This document shows, in pieces, positions 43,927 to 55,800 of a DNA stretch of 64,000 nucleotides. Position 1 is the stretch's first letter; the number at the start of each line of letters is the position of its first letter. The stretch is taken from positions 2,790,001 through 2,854,000 of the forward strand of contig NC_088317.1 in assembly GCF_910592395.1 (NCBI RefSeq), read 5' to 3'. Both the position numbers and the translations under genes were made by a program. The notes under the pieces are model-generated. The model did not search any database, was not told the DNA's origin, and worked only from the letters and a program-made list of their open reading frames with translations. Origin of the DNA: Lineus longissimus (Eukaryota; Nemertea; Pilidiophora; Heteronemertea; Lineidae).

Positions 43927-44219
43927 AATTGGCTTTACGCGACAGTGGCGCTCTCTCGCGGCAGAAAATGGAACTGAAATCTTCGTCCAAAACTCTCACT
44001 TCCACTTTCTATCGCTAGGTAACACCACTGTCGCCTAAGTCACTTGCCTATGAATTTTAGGCCTTCTGCATGTATTGCCAGTGACATAAGTCACAGGGTG
44101 GGGCCTTTGGCTGTATTTGCATGTACTAGTCTTGCAAAAAGCCTAGACAGATCTACCATTTTATTCATTTTCAGCACTTGTCAGTCCCAAGAGTGTCCTT
44201 GATAGAGCGGTTCTACTGT
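43927..44219. repeat. Direct duplication, copy 2 (~293 bp)
   Basis: Second copy of 43157-43455, same orientation, 471 bp further on. Shares CTCGCGGCAGAAAATGG, GAACTGAAATCTTCGTCC and TCAGTCCCAAGAGTGTCCTT. Confidence 0.85.
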
Positions 44220-44387
44220 GCATCGCTGATCTTGTTTACTGACTAAGAACACGTGCGTTTCTTACTTGATGACGTCAGGCGAAGTTACTGAGCTCTGATT
44301 GGCTGTCAATGTACACAATGGTACGAACCTACCTGTAAAAAAAACCTCGCGCCTGGGACCACGTTTGGCCCCTTCTAATTTTGCCTT

Positions 44388-45345
44388 TGTTAAAGCCTCT
44401 ATCTCACTGTCCTCGAAGACAGGCCCAAGTTGTCAACCGAAGACACCATTGGTATCTTTGGGAGAGCATTAACTTGCAAGACAGGTACAATGTGATCCAG
44501 AGGAAGCCTTCTAATTCTGCTTAAGCTTCTGTCTACTGGCCTTGAAGACAGGTTCAACTAGCCAAACCTGGACACCATTTGGATCTTTGATAGAGCTTTC
44601 AACTTGAAGACGGGCACAACCCTTATAATTCTACCTAAGCTTCTATCATACTGGTCTTGCAGACATGTTCAATTAGCCCACCCTGGACACCATTGGGATC
44701 ATTGATAGCGCTCTCAACTTGAAGACAGGCACAACCTGGTACATGGGTTCCCTTCTAATTCTGCCTGTGCTGAAGATTCTTTCTCACTGGCCTTGAAGAC
44801 AGGCTCACGTAGCCTACCAGGGACACCATTGGGATCTCTGGAAGATCTTACAACTTAAGACAAGGGAACTTTGTTCAAGGGTACATGTAGCCTTCTAATT
44901 CTGCTATATCACTGTCCTCGAAGACAAGCTCAAGTAGCCTACCAAAGACACCATTGGGATCTTTGGTCAAGTACACAATCTGGTACATTGGTTCTCTTCC
45001 AATTCTGCCTTTGCTGAAGACACCATTGGGATCGTTGGTCAAGTACACAATCTGATACATTGGTTCTCTTCTAATTCTGTCTTTGTTAAAGCTTCTATCT
45101 CACTGTTCTTGAAGACAGGCAGACTGGCCAAAGTGGACTACCCAGGACGACATTGGGATCTTTGGAAGAGAATACAGACGGTGGGCACAACCTGGGTGCC
45201 CTTCTAATTCTGCCTTTGTGAAGATTCTATCCCACTATTCTTGAAGACAGGCCCAAGAAGCCCACCTATGACAATATTGGGATCTTTTGTGGAGCATACA
45301 AAACTTGAGGACAGGCACAACATGGTGCATGGTTGTGACTTTGTC
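44388..45345. repeat. Degenerate tandem array, about eight units of ~70-140 bp
   Basis: Each unit starts CCTTCTAATTCTGCCT and holds TTCTATCTCACTG, CTTGAAGACAGGC, GGACACCATTGGGATCTTTG and ACTTGAAGACAGGCACAACC. Unit starts lie near 44390, 44508, 44621, 44751, 44890, 44994, 45066 and 45199. The sixth unit is truncated. Confidence 0.85.
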
Positions 45346-45531
45346 CCTCCTTAGATTCTCTCAGTTCAGCAGAGCCGTGACACATGGAGCTGCTGTGAAC
45401 TAGTGAACTAGCGGCTAGATCTCTTGGCTAGTGGTCAAGATGTCCCAGGTCCAATGACCACAATCGGCCTCAAGACTTCAAGCAGGTCTACAGAAAATTA
45501 AAAGAGGATTTTACATAAGATACTAGTTGTA

Positions 45532-45537
45532 TTTATT
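45532..45537 (-). terminator. Candidate polyadenylation signal for the left ankyrin/SOCS gene
   Basis: AATAAA on the minus strand, 448 bp past the stop codon at 45985. First perfect hexamer I noticed downstream of that gene; use is inferred. Confidence 0.4.
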
Positions 45538-45984
45538 GTATCATAAACAAAGAGAATTGAAACAAATTACGGATTGATACCCAGAAAGATATCGGCCTCC
45601 TTTTCATGGCATTATCAACAGATTCAAAAGAGCACCATCACGACTCTGACTACCATTCAGAATTCAGAGTTGTTTCTAAAAACATAACACAACCCAGACT
45701 TGGACAAGTAGAACACGAAATATAACCTCAGTTCTTCATAATCGAGTCCACAAAGGAAGACAATAGGGAGGTTGAAAACAGCAACTTATCACAAATCCTT
45801 ATACATATACGGAAAAGACTCGGTAGAAAGAGGATGAATTCTTTGTACATTTCACTTGATAAATCACTGCCCTCAACCTCCCTTTTGAAACTATACATAC
45901 ACTGATCACATACTACACAGAAAGGGAATCACTTAAGTGTTGAAACATTATCCTCTCACATGACTAGATAAAACTAACAGATAA

Positions 45985-48139
45985 TCACTCTTCCAGTAAT
46001 TCATTTTCCAACAGCACATACCGCATCAGATATTTCGGCAAACCCAACTTGCCGATCCAATCCTCTGGTTGAACCCCACATGAACTTCGAATACTAGTCC
46101 GACACAATGTCTTCAAAGGTGACACATTCGTTAAATGAAATTTCAAAGTATCGAGCAGGGGAGGCAAATCAGTCAAATATGTCAGATCTCCGAATAATTT
46201 TTCAAAATATTTTGTACAGTCCAATTTTGCTCCTGCTTCGAACAGTAGTTCCAACATATCAAGGAGTTGGTGTGTTATACAAATGTCCAAAGCGTTCACA
46301 TGTGTCACGTTGTTCAAGACTTGAACTGTCCCGACGGGTGACGTGTCACAGTTATGACGGAGGAGAAGGCGTACCGCTTGCTTGTTCCCGGCAAGGAGAG
46401 CTAGAATAAGGGGAGTGCAGCCATTCACGTCTGTAAAAGAAGTGCTCAACAATAAGATAAGAATATTCATAGAGGAGTTAACAAACTTTTTGTGGATGAA
46501 ATTGATATTGACTTGAAATCTATTGTGAGCACGTTGCCAAATAGGGCGCATTGTTTTCCAATGTTTTAAAAACATTTTAGCCAATTGAAAATAAATCAAG
46601 CCCAGGATGATATATCAATACAGGCCACCACACGAAGTTTGGTCATTCGCTATAGATCAAACTATAAATAGTTTGATATAGTGTCATTTTTATCACCTTT
46701 TTGATTGATATCAGCTCCAAATGTGATCAGAAGTTGACCGAGACGTACACAGTTCTGTCTCGTTCCGACCAGAACATGAAGTGGAGTCCGTCCGGTTGTA
46801 GGATTCGCCTTATTGACGTCTGCACCAAATTTGATCAAACTGTAGAAGAATAGACGTCAGAAGTTAATCCATGTGTGTTTACATACACTGTACAGTGAGC
46901 TGTCCTACACGTGTAAGTATAGCATCCAATTTCAGTTGAGATGGAGTACATGTATATAGATTGGCATCAGAACATACTTAAAGGCAAGTTTATAGATTTT
47001 ACTGGTCAAAAACTTGCCAATCTTGGCTAGAAATTGCAGGTGCAGTTACAGCTGTGATGGGCACGATTTCACAGCAACAATCAAACAACAATTTTCCAAG
47101 CTGAAAATGAATGCAGCAGCAGGTCTTCACCAGAACATGACAAAACCTTACCATTCAGTTTTTTCCAAATAAATCTCTTCAACTGCCGATCGATTGAAAC
47201 CGATGATGGCATTCAGCAATGGTGTCATGTAATCGGTGTCAAAGACATCAGGGTCTGCTTTTGCCATCAGGAGGGCCTTCACACCATTCACGCTACCAGT
47301 GAGCACTGCATGCTGAAATCAAGAAAGAATCACGATGGGTCTCGAACTACAAAAGTATCACCTGTAACTGCTGAAGCACTATCACAGACTCGGTAAGTCA
47401 ACCCCCAACACTGGATATGGACCCAACTTTCCATGCTGCCGAAGTAAAAAACCCCTGGGAAATTTCTGGGAGCAGCCCGCTTTTGAATCAATGGTTTTAG
47501 AGTTGAAAATGCTGTCATTCAAATTATTTTCTGAACCACTTAACAGATACAAAGGTTTAGACTCTGAACGTGAAGGATCCTCACCTGCAGTGCTGTTTTC
47601 TTGTTCCGGTCCCACAGATCAACAATGACATCCCCTTGCTCCAGCATTCGCGTCAATGACCAATCGTATATGTTACGACTTGCAGCAACGTGCACTGGAG
47701 TCTGGCCATTTTGTTCCTGAATGTTTACTCGTGCTCCGTTTTCGAGTAACATCTCCAGCATGACCCGGTCCCCCAACTCAACAGCGTAATGCAGTGGAGA
47801 CCGCACATGTTTGTTCACAGCATTCACCTCAACACCTTTCTCCAAAAGTAATTTCAATATCTTATGTTGACGTTTCATAACGCTGTAATGAAGCGGCCTT
47901 TGACCCCATTGGTCAGGGCACTCCAAATCAGCCTTCCAATGAATCAGAACCTTTAGCGTTTCAATGTTACCTTTCTCGCAGCAAATATGCACAGGACATT
48001 TGTAGAAGAAGGATGATCTAAAACCGTGGTCGACATCAGCACCATCCGCCAGCAATGCATATACTCTTTTATAATCGTCTGTCGTCAGAGCTTTGTGGAA
48101 CAATATATTTGGTTCAGTTTCACTCACTGGCTCCGCCAT
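45985..48139 (-). CDS. Ankyrin-repeat/SOCS-box protein B, complete (4 exons)
   Basis: Probable substrate adaptor of an Elongin B/C-Cullin 5 ubiquitin ligase (ASB family). Exons on minus: 48139-47585, 47312-47152, 46839-46697, 46430-45985. Phases agree, giving 434 residues. The start MAEPVSETEPN has a good context (ataATGG). Several ankyrin repeats are visible, including WGQRPLHYSVMKRQHKILKLLLEKGVEVN, given here only as the central one, then SPLHYAVELGDRVMLEMLLENG and TPVHVAASRN, with further units in exons 2-4. The C-terminus has a SOCS-like BC box, PLKTLCRTSIR, and a Cul5-box-like GLPKYLMRYVLL; the usual LPLP is replaced by LPKY. It is the downstream member of a tandem pair with the gene at 48735-50806. 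Subfamily number not assigned. Confidence 0.88.
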
Positions 48140-48734
48140 TATTAGTATCACCAGCTTTAGGAAGTGAATTGAAAGTGTCCACGACGTAATAGCTCAGATC
48201 TTACATGTTAAATGTGCTTGTAGCGAAGTATTTTCCGTTGAGCTTTGTTTTTAAGAACTCGCACAAAGAAACATTGGTAAGAGAGGAAGTTACACAGATG
48301 GTTTGCAAATTCTGGAATCGATCACAGAAATAGCCACTTGTCTTTAATTCTGCCTGTGGAAGCAATCAGTCTCAGGTGGGGATGAGTTTTCAGTGGAGGC
48401 ATGCTGTCAGTACGTGATAGAGATGAACAGCCTTTCAACTTTCGTAGCTTCAGAAGTTAGGCATCTAGAAAGCTAGAAAAGAAATTAGTATTTTATGAGT
48501 TGGATCTTAGTTGTATGAATAAATGTACCCTTCTCAAAACACCAGGGGAGCCACATACCCAACCAAAAGCGAACTAGATATGTTAGGACATACTACACAG
48601 ATAAGTCTATTGTCATTGGACAGGAGCAGTGAGTGGAAATGCAAGTGCCATCAGTGCCAACAACAAGAAGCCAAGAGGTGCAAACACTTGGCAGTCTACT
48701 GTAAATGTAAGCATCACCAGCTGCATGGACCGAT

Positions 48735-50806
48735 TTAGGCCACAGGTGAGTAAAGATCAGCATCGTCATCAAATTCCTCCTTCATCAACGCATAATTAAT
48801 CAAAGACTTCGGCAATCCAACTTCTAGAATCTTCAACGGTAATCCCTGACCCACTGCCTGTCGGATTGCACGTCGACAGTGGTCAATCAAGGAAAAACAA
48901 GTCGTCAGATTGTACTGAAGCAAAGAATACATTTCCGGTCGATCGTGCATGAATCTCGGATTCGTCTCGAACTTTTTATGATATTTCTCCCGGTCGAATT
49001 CACTTCCTGCGGTGAACAACAAACTCGCCATATCAGTCATGCCTTTCAGGACGGCAATATCCAAAGAACGTGTGTCCATTTTACAGTTTTCGTAAATGAG
49101 TTGACGAGTTGCTGCCTTGTTGTTTGACATCAGTGATAGCATAAGAGGAGTGCTGCCCTCTTTATCTGGAACGGGAGATGAATCCGAGTAAAATGATATG
49201 ATGTTAATAATGGGTGATTTACAGTAGTAGTAATAGTAAGAAAATCACTCGTCAAGTTTCCTCAAATGACTGTTTCATTAAAATTCTTGTGAATTCTGAC
49301 AATTTTGTTGGTTTTTTAAGAATGACTTTGAACAAACTGTAGTTATATTTATCAGATATCTTGGCTCCTGCCTTCCACGTCTCCCCAGGCTCAAAGGCTC
49401 GAGGCTCAATTTTTGATGCAGGCTCGAATTATCGCAAGTCACTGCAATAAAGATCACTTTTCTATGGTCCTCTTAAAGGCATCCTTTCTTACCCTTTACG
49501 TTAACATCACCTCCGACCCTCATCAGCAACTGCATCATCTGTGTACATGTTTGATATTTTCCAACAACCATGTGAACTGCCGTCCGACCACTTGTCTTAC
49601 TCTGCAGATTCACGTCACAACCAAACTGGAGAAGAAGCTGGATCTTCTCATAGAAACCGTTACAGTCTGGATACTGTATGTGCATGGAGATGCAGTTCAT
49701 GAGAGGTGTGTATTCGTGGTGATCGAAGACATTGGGGGAAGCTCCAGCCTCAAGGAGAATGGCCATACACTCGAGAGAACCACTTATCACGGCATGCTGA
49801 ATATATAATTGATTTAAGAACTGATAAGAACACAACGTGTACAAGTGAAAAGCATCATAGAGACAGAATTTGTTGCAATCTTTTGCACCGATCAACGGTA
49901 AAAGGTAAAGTCGGAGAAAGGTAGCCCCCATCAATGTTTTCTGCTCACTTTTCAAGAGTCAATCTAAAGCAAAAACAAGGGGAGGGGCTACCACATCTAC
50001 TTTCTTCTCACTTGACCTCAGCTAGAGGTCAAGTTTGATTAAGCATTTTTCATTGATTTTCTGTGCTTTCAATTCCATCCTAACAGGGGTCATGTTTGTC
50101 TCAACTAGGCAAATCGTTGAAGGAAGGGTATCATTTTCACAGCTGTCAAAATTTACCTCAGACATGTCAGAGGAAAATTTGAATGGTGAGAGTAGAACGT
50201 CTTGTGGTGTCTTACCTGTAATGGTGTCTTCCTCCCATTGTCCATCGCATCCACTTTATCTCGGTTATTCTCCAGCATCATCTGAAGACATCCTTCAGAG
50301 CCGTAAACAGTCGCAGCAACATGAAGCGGCAACAAACCGTGCATGTCTCGGTTCTCAATGTAGGCGCCAGCGTCGAGTAACATCTTCACCGATACCTCAT
50401 CCGAGTTATCCGCAGCATAGCTTAACACACATTTACCCTTCTCATCCTTAACATTCACCCTTGCCCCCCTCTCAATCAAGAGCGCAATTATATCATGCCA
50501 CTGTGTCATCACAGCAGTCATCAAAGCGGTCTTTCCCCATTTTGCTCCAATCTCTGGATCAGCTCCAGCATCCAGAAGGATCTTCACACAATCTAAATAA
50601 CCCTTCTGGCAACAAAAGATCAATACTGTCGTCTGAAAAAATCCACTTTCATCTGGCTCCGACATGAAAATATAATTAATGTTTGCCCCTTGGGATACAG
50701 CATTTTGGAGTGCTTCCACGTCATTGTGCATCACAGCAGTGAACAGCTCTGTCAACAGTTGCCTCTGGCTCTGGTCGCCTGAAGATGCAATCCCAGATGC
50801 AGCCAT
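48735..50806 (-). CDS. Ankyrin-repeat/SOCS-box protein A, complete (3 exons)
   Basis: Probable Cullin 5 ligase adaptor (ASB family). Exons on minus: 50806-50216, 49796-49493, 49165-48735. Phases 0 and 1 agree, giving 441 residues ending at TAA 48737-48735. The start MAASGIASSGDQ has a strong context (aagATGG). Ankyrin repeats include TVLIFCCQKGYLDCVKILLD, GKTALMTAVMTQWHDIIALL, CVLSYAADNSDEVSVKMLLD and LLPLHVAATVYGSEGCLQMM, with more in exon 2. The C-terminus has BC-box-like SLIDHCRRAIR and Cul5-box-like GLPKSLINYALM. It shares its first intron position (after TPLQ, followed by HAV) with the adjacent paralogue, and its exon 2 (304 nt) equals the paralogue's exons 2 plus 3 in length. Confidence 0.88.
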
Positions 50807-51563
50807 CTTCTTCAGTTTCTTGTACAGTTTGAAGAGACTTGCCCACCAAACACACAATTGCTTCACCTTACTTCAGGTTTCAACACAACTACAAGACAGG
50901 GCATAAGAATACCAGCTAGAATAAAAATCCATACTGAGGGGAGACCTACCAACTAATTTCATTTCACACTTTATTATACCAGTAGGCCCTATCATGTCAA
51001 AACTATTAAAGCCTTAAGCTAGGTACAAAACAAGTGTCATTCCTATTTCCTATATAGGGGAAGCACAGTTTTTAGGTGCAATCAAAAGGATTACCTGAAC
51101 AATGAAAGAAACACTTGAACAATTGGCTAATGAAATGAGATATTCTCTCCGAAAAAACGACCAGTTTGTGAGGGACTGAGTTTCGTCCGAAAATAGATAA
51201 CTGTTTACACACAATACATGTAGGCCTATAATGTCGGACGTAAGTTCAGAATTGAAGGATTCATTTAACTCATCAACACACCATCAGTTTTCAGTGAAGT
51301 CCAACTGTATTCCTAGATAAATCACTTTGGCATGTAGTGAGTAAGATTACAATTAACTCACGTGAAAGTTTACGGAGAAGTCAAGGATACTTTTTCAATG
51401 CCCAACAAAAAGTTCAAGGGAGCGAAACGCTTTCGATTTGGAGCGAAACGACTGGGGGCGAAAACTTCAGGAACCGAACAACCGCAATTTATTCTGGTTC
51501 CGCTTCCTGTTATGGTGGACGTGTTTCAATTTTTTCACATTTTCTACCAAAAAATTCATCAAA
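50807..51563. promoter_or_regulatory. Divergent promoter region of ankyrin/SOCS gene A and PIN4
   Basis: Only 757 bp separate the two opposed start codons, so both genes must be transcribed from this stretch. It contains a GCGAAACGA element (51420-51490) close to PIN4. The ankyrin side lacks that element, and no TATA box was recognised. Confidence 0.6.
51420..51490 (+). promoter_or_regulatory. GCGAAACGA element in PIN4 promoter
   Basis: Units GAGCGAAACGCTTTCGA, TTTGGAGCGAAACGACTGG, GGGCGAAAACTTCAGG and AACCGAACAACCG are in the same order and spacing as the copies at 33470 and 29824 (minus). It ends about 75 bp before the PIN4 ATG. Confidence 0.55.
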
Positions 51564-52589
51564 ATGCCGCCTAAGAATAAAGGGGGTGGCAAAGGTGGAG
51601 GCAAGGGTGGTGCAAAAGGTGGAGCAAAAGGTGGAGCAAAAGGTGGTGGTGGTGATGATGACTCCAAAGGAAAGCAAATCAAGGGTGGAACCTCTGTAAA
51701 GGTGCGCCGATGAATGTTGTGACCATATTTCGCCAGTACCCCAACCTCAACTTTTTACCGGACCGTTTTTGTATTGGTTACCTGGACAATATGCCGGAGT
51801 ACACATCAAAGAAGTATTAGTTTTGGAAAACGAAACGATCGGTTTAGACCATAATTATCAAGAAGATGTACAGGTATATCGAATAAAAATGTCTGAAAAA
51901 CCGATATGGTGCAGACTGGTTGTGTTGCATCATTGTGTCAAGAGTGACAAAAACCTGCATCTATTCTAAGTTATCATATTTTCAGGTTCGTCACATATTG
52001 TGTGAGAAACAATCTAAGTGCTTGGAGGCACTTGCCAAGCTGAAAGAAGGTCAGAAGTTTAATGAGGTTGCAACACAATACAGTGAAGACAAGGCGAGAT
52101 CAGGGGTAAGCATGAGACAGCTAATATGTCCTAGGCGATACTCCATCAAAAACGCAAAGGAATGTGTCAGTGCGATGTGGAGCTCTGTTTCAGTTCCCCA
52201 TAGTTTTTCTTTGGATGATGGGTGTTCTGGTGTGAGATCAGAGAAGCCACATTCACATTCGACATGCATATGGCTTAATGATTAGGCAAAGTGCAGTGTG
52301 TAGCAAATTGTTTTTGTAAAGAGGCGGTTAGTAAATACGTTGAGCCTAGGCATCCCACTGCTCAATGATATACCTCTAGGCTTGATTCACAGATGAGGCT
52401 GTCTTTATCTCGTTTCTTTTCTCTCTACAGGGTGATCTGGGTTGGATGACCAGAGGTAGCATGGTTGGCCCATTTCAAGAAGCAGCATTCGCTCTTCCCA
52501 ATAGTACTATTGGTAATCCTGTTTACACAGACCCGCCTGTGAAAACGAAACACGGATATCATATAATCATGGTGGAAGGAAAAAAATGA
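51564..52589 (+). CDS. PIN4: Parvulin-14 peptidyl-prolyl isomerase, complete (3 exons)
   Basis: Small parvulin cis-trans prolyl isomerase (Par14/EPVH), linked in other animals to pre-rRNA processing, chromatin and DNA binding. Exons 51564-51701, 51986-52105 and 52431-52589, all phase 0, give 138 residues. The N-terminal 45 residues are a flexible basic Gly/Lys-rich arm (repeated GGAKGG units, then DDDSKGKQ), more repetitive than the human arm. The isomerase domain follows: [68 protein letters not shown]. Catalytic-fold motifs are intact. It is head-to-head with the ankyrin/SOCS gene A. Very secure. Confidence 0.97.
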
Positions 52590-52824
52590 TGACATTGATT
52601 GATATCTTAGACAATACAAATCATGTGTTCATTTGCTTTTGCAAGGAATTCGAGCGTCAGTGGACATTTTGCATAAATTGCATCTGAATTTGTTTCATTG
52701 CATCTGTTTAATGCTGAAATTAGTTATATTCAGTATTCTGTAGAACGACCGTGGAACTTATGTGTGGGACACCAACCTTTACTCCAAGTAAAGTTTGTCT
52801 GAAGTTTGTAATTTCTAATTCAGG

Positions 52825-52830
52825 AATAAA
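52825..52830 (+). terminator. PIN4: PIN4 polyadenylation signal
   Basis: AATAAA 236 bp after the stop codon, followed by a T-rich stretch (TTTATGTTTTATAC). Confidence 0.65.
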
Positions 52831-52849
52831 TTTATGTTTTATACAATAT

Positions 52850-55800
52850 CACAAATTTTATTTTGTTTAATGTTAAGTATGCTGTTATGATTGTGGACAT
52901 GAGCAGTGTTGTGAAATCCATTGCTGGCCAACTTGGTCATATCATGACTTTTATCATTGGCCAACCACTGTACCCTTTATACATCCAAATCAAGGAACAA
53001 AGACAAATATTTCAAAATTGAAGATTTTATTGTAGTTTGTTGAATGGGACAAACTATAAATACTGGTTGTATTAAAAAGCCTTTCTCTAATTGTTACAAT
53101 TTTGAAAACTAGAGCAAACTTTTCCTTACAACACTACGTTCTAACCTTTATTTCAAATTGGTCAGGGTGGTCACAGAGTTCCCTTTTGTAATTCATAATA
53201 ATAATATACATGTACACATGGAACCATATCATAATGGTTCTAATAATCAATCAATCAATCAATCAATTAAATTACTGGAAAAAAGTAACCGAGAAATAAT
53301 ATAATGGTGTGCCTTAATCTTACCATTTGAGGAAAACAATTATCTTACCATTTGAGGAAAACAATTCATTTGTCTATCTCCTGATATCTCGAACAGTGAC
53401 AGTACATCTGTACATTGAAGTTAATATGAAATGTTTTTTCCCATCTTGCCTCAAGTCCTTTCCACTTCCCTTGTCCCAAATATACCAAAAATTCAATTCT
53501 GCCATTGAATTCAATCACAAAGGCCTGGTTGTTCGAAACAAATTCCGTCACTCGCGTCAGTTGAGCCCTTGGACTTAACACCACTTGTTTTGAACAACCA
53601 TGCCCAGGGCGGCAAGATTCAGGGCAGGATCAGCAGGAACTTGGGAACGACATGTAAGTCCGCTGTCGGGGGCAGATCCAGAATGAGAAAGCGGACCTTG
53701 ACAATGAGGGGGTGCCCTGGAGGGAATTCCTAATATCAAAGGCAGATAAGGAGAAAGGTGCCACTCCCCAGATCCACCCTACCCCTGAGATCATTTACCC
53801 TAATCCAGCTTTCAATATACAAGTCAAGACCTTCCTTAGAAGAAACTATGTCTTTACTCAAACTCGGACCATGTCGGGCCATAAATTAGCTTGTAAAGGA
53901 TACAGAGAGAAGCACATGTAGTTAGAGAATGGGTCAGTACTTTAAAGATGACCCCAAAACACTGTTTCCTTGAACTATGCAACCACCCTAACTAAAGCCC
54001 TTTTTGCAAACAAGTGATTTTTATCACTGCGTCATGCAACAATTATTACCAAATCGGTGCTGGTGATTACAGGTTGCTGCGATCACTGAGTCTTGGGTCC
54101 CTGTGATGACAACTGTGAACAAGATTTCTCTCACATGAAATTATGACTGCAGGTCACGGTGATAAAAATCGCCCATCTCATGGGTGCTTTAGATGCCATG
54201 TCCTCAATGTGCCAACAAAAATACATCTCTTCTGAAGGACAACATTACAGCGCACCACAAAATTATTCTTTCTTCACTCTGTAACAAGAGCTCTCTCGCA
54301 CTTCAGTTATTTGCAATTTATAGGGATTTTATAATTTTTTTCATGGTTTTCTTCTCGCTAGTCTATATACAATTGGCGTGTAATAATCATGCATTATTTT
54401 CCGGATTATAAAAACAATACAGATTCATGGAATGACTGTAATGTATTTACAACAAATCATCTCATTATCATATAATATGCTAATATACATGGTGCAGGGG
54501 ACTGGCACAAGCAATAGAGGGTGCAAGAGCAAACACTTAAATATGGAGTTGTTATTAATGCTACAAATTCTGTACTGAGGCTGCAACTGCAGGAAACCAG
54601 GAATACAAAATACAAATGAAGCAGATGAGACCTCAATCCAAATGCCTTTCTGAATCAGTAGGTCATGGGCATGGTGGGGATTCAAATCAATATACCAGTT
54701 ACGGGCCACTAGAGCTTTGCTGGAATTGTTTGTCAGGGGCCAAAGGCAATCCTTTCAGTTTCTTTCACCCTCAACAAAACATTCCGTCAAGTCTATGGAG
54801 CCTGTTTAAACTGCTATACTAATTTGAATCACTTACGTAAAAGGACTCTTCATTGATTTGGCCTACACAACAACAATAAACGAAAAGACTTGTCAATGAA
54901 AATATGCTGGGTTGACGCGAGATATTGACACTATTGTTGGAAGGGTATAATTGATGATCTTATTCATTCTATTATCACCGACCAATACTTCATGGTATGA
55001 AGCGATGACATCACTCTTAGTTCACATAATATGTCACAATGTATAAAACAATCATGAACATTTTAATAATCCTACTGCACATCCAATTTTAAGTAGAAGT
55101 ACATTAATGGTCAACCCTGGAATCACAATGACACCCTTCGGGACAGCTACACGCTGCCCTAATAGCGGAGTCCCGATGACAGAGTTTTAATTGAAAATAT
55201 CCATTGGTGTCCTGAGTACAGAGACTTAGTCCTGTTCTTACTAAAGCATAAATGTAGCATTGCAGGCGGTAAAGGAATAACTTTAGGTTTGCCCTTCATC
55301 ATAATCTGGTGCAAAATAAGTAATAATTTGTCCCTGTAACCCCTTGAAAACTTTCACACAACCTTTTACAAGCACTTGAGAAAACTTGTCACAGAGGGTG
55401 TATGAAAAATAATACAATTGCTATCTATTCCATATCCTGCTCGTGGCCATTTGCAAAGCATTATTAAGCAGCAACGAAAATTTGATGAGCAAAGCTAATG
55501 TGAAATGTTATTTTGAGTAAAAATCTTTCATACACCCTGCAGTAAAACGTCTATTTCATTTAAACTTTCCCTGAGAATCAAACTGCATCGAACAGAAAAA
55601 CCTTCAATCATATTATATCAGCCAATTCAAGGTCACAATTCAAACAAATGTCACTGTGGACAACGTTTATATACAGGGTAAACCCACTTATATAGAGGTC
55701 ATGCAGAACCTTCTGTGCCCTTGACCCCACTCACCTCGACACACTTTCACTACTGCCACTGTTGGCAAACGCGGATCAGTGGTGTAAATTTGACGTCCCA

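Larger units (their letters stand above)
42576..45531. other. Intergenic region, repeat-rich
   Basis: Lies between the convergent ends of DKC1 and the ankyrin genes. Contains a 300-bp direct duplication (43157-43455 and 43927-44219) and an eight-unit degenerate array (44388-45345). No coding sequence supported. Confidence 0.7.

Noticed and set aside
42576-45345. CRISPR-like array in the repeats at 44.4-45.3 kb
   Set aside because: Units are long, degenerate and of unequal length with no unique spacers; this is a eukaryotic minisatellite.
50807-50866. Upstream extension of ankyrin/SOCS gene A to 50866
   Set aside because: The extension begins with GTG, not ATG. The ATG at 50806 has a strong eukaryotic start context.
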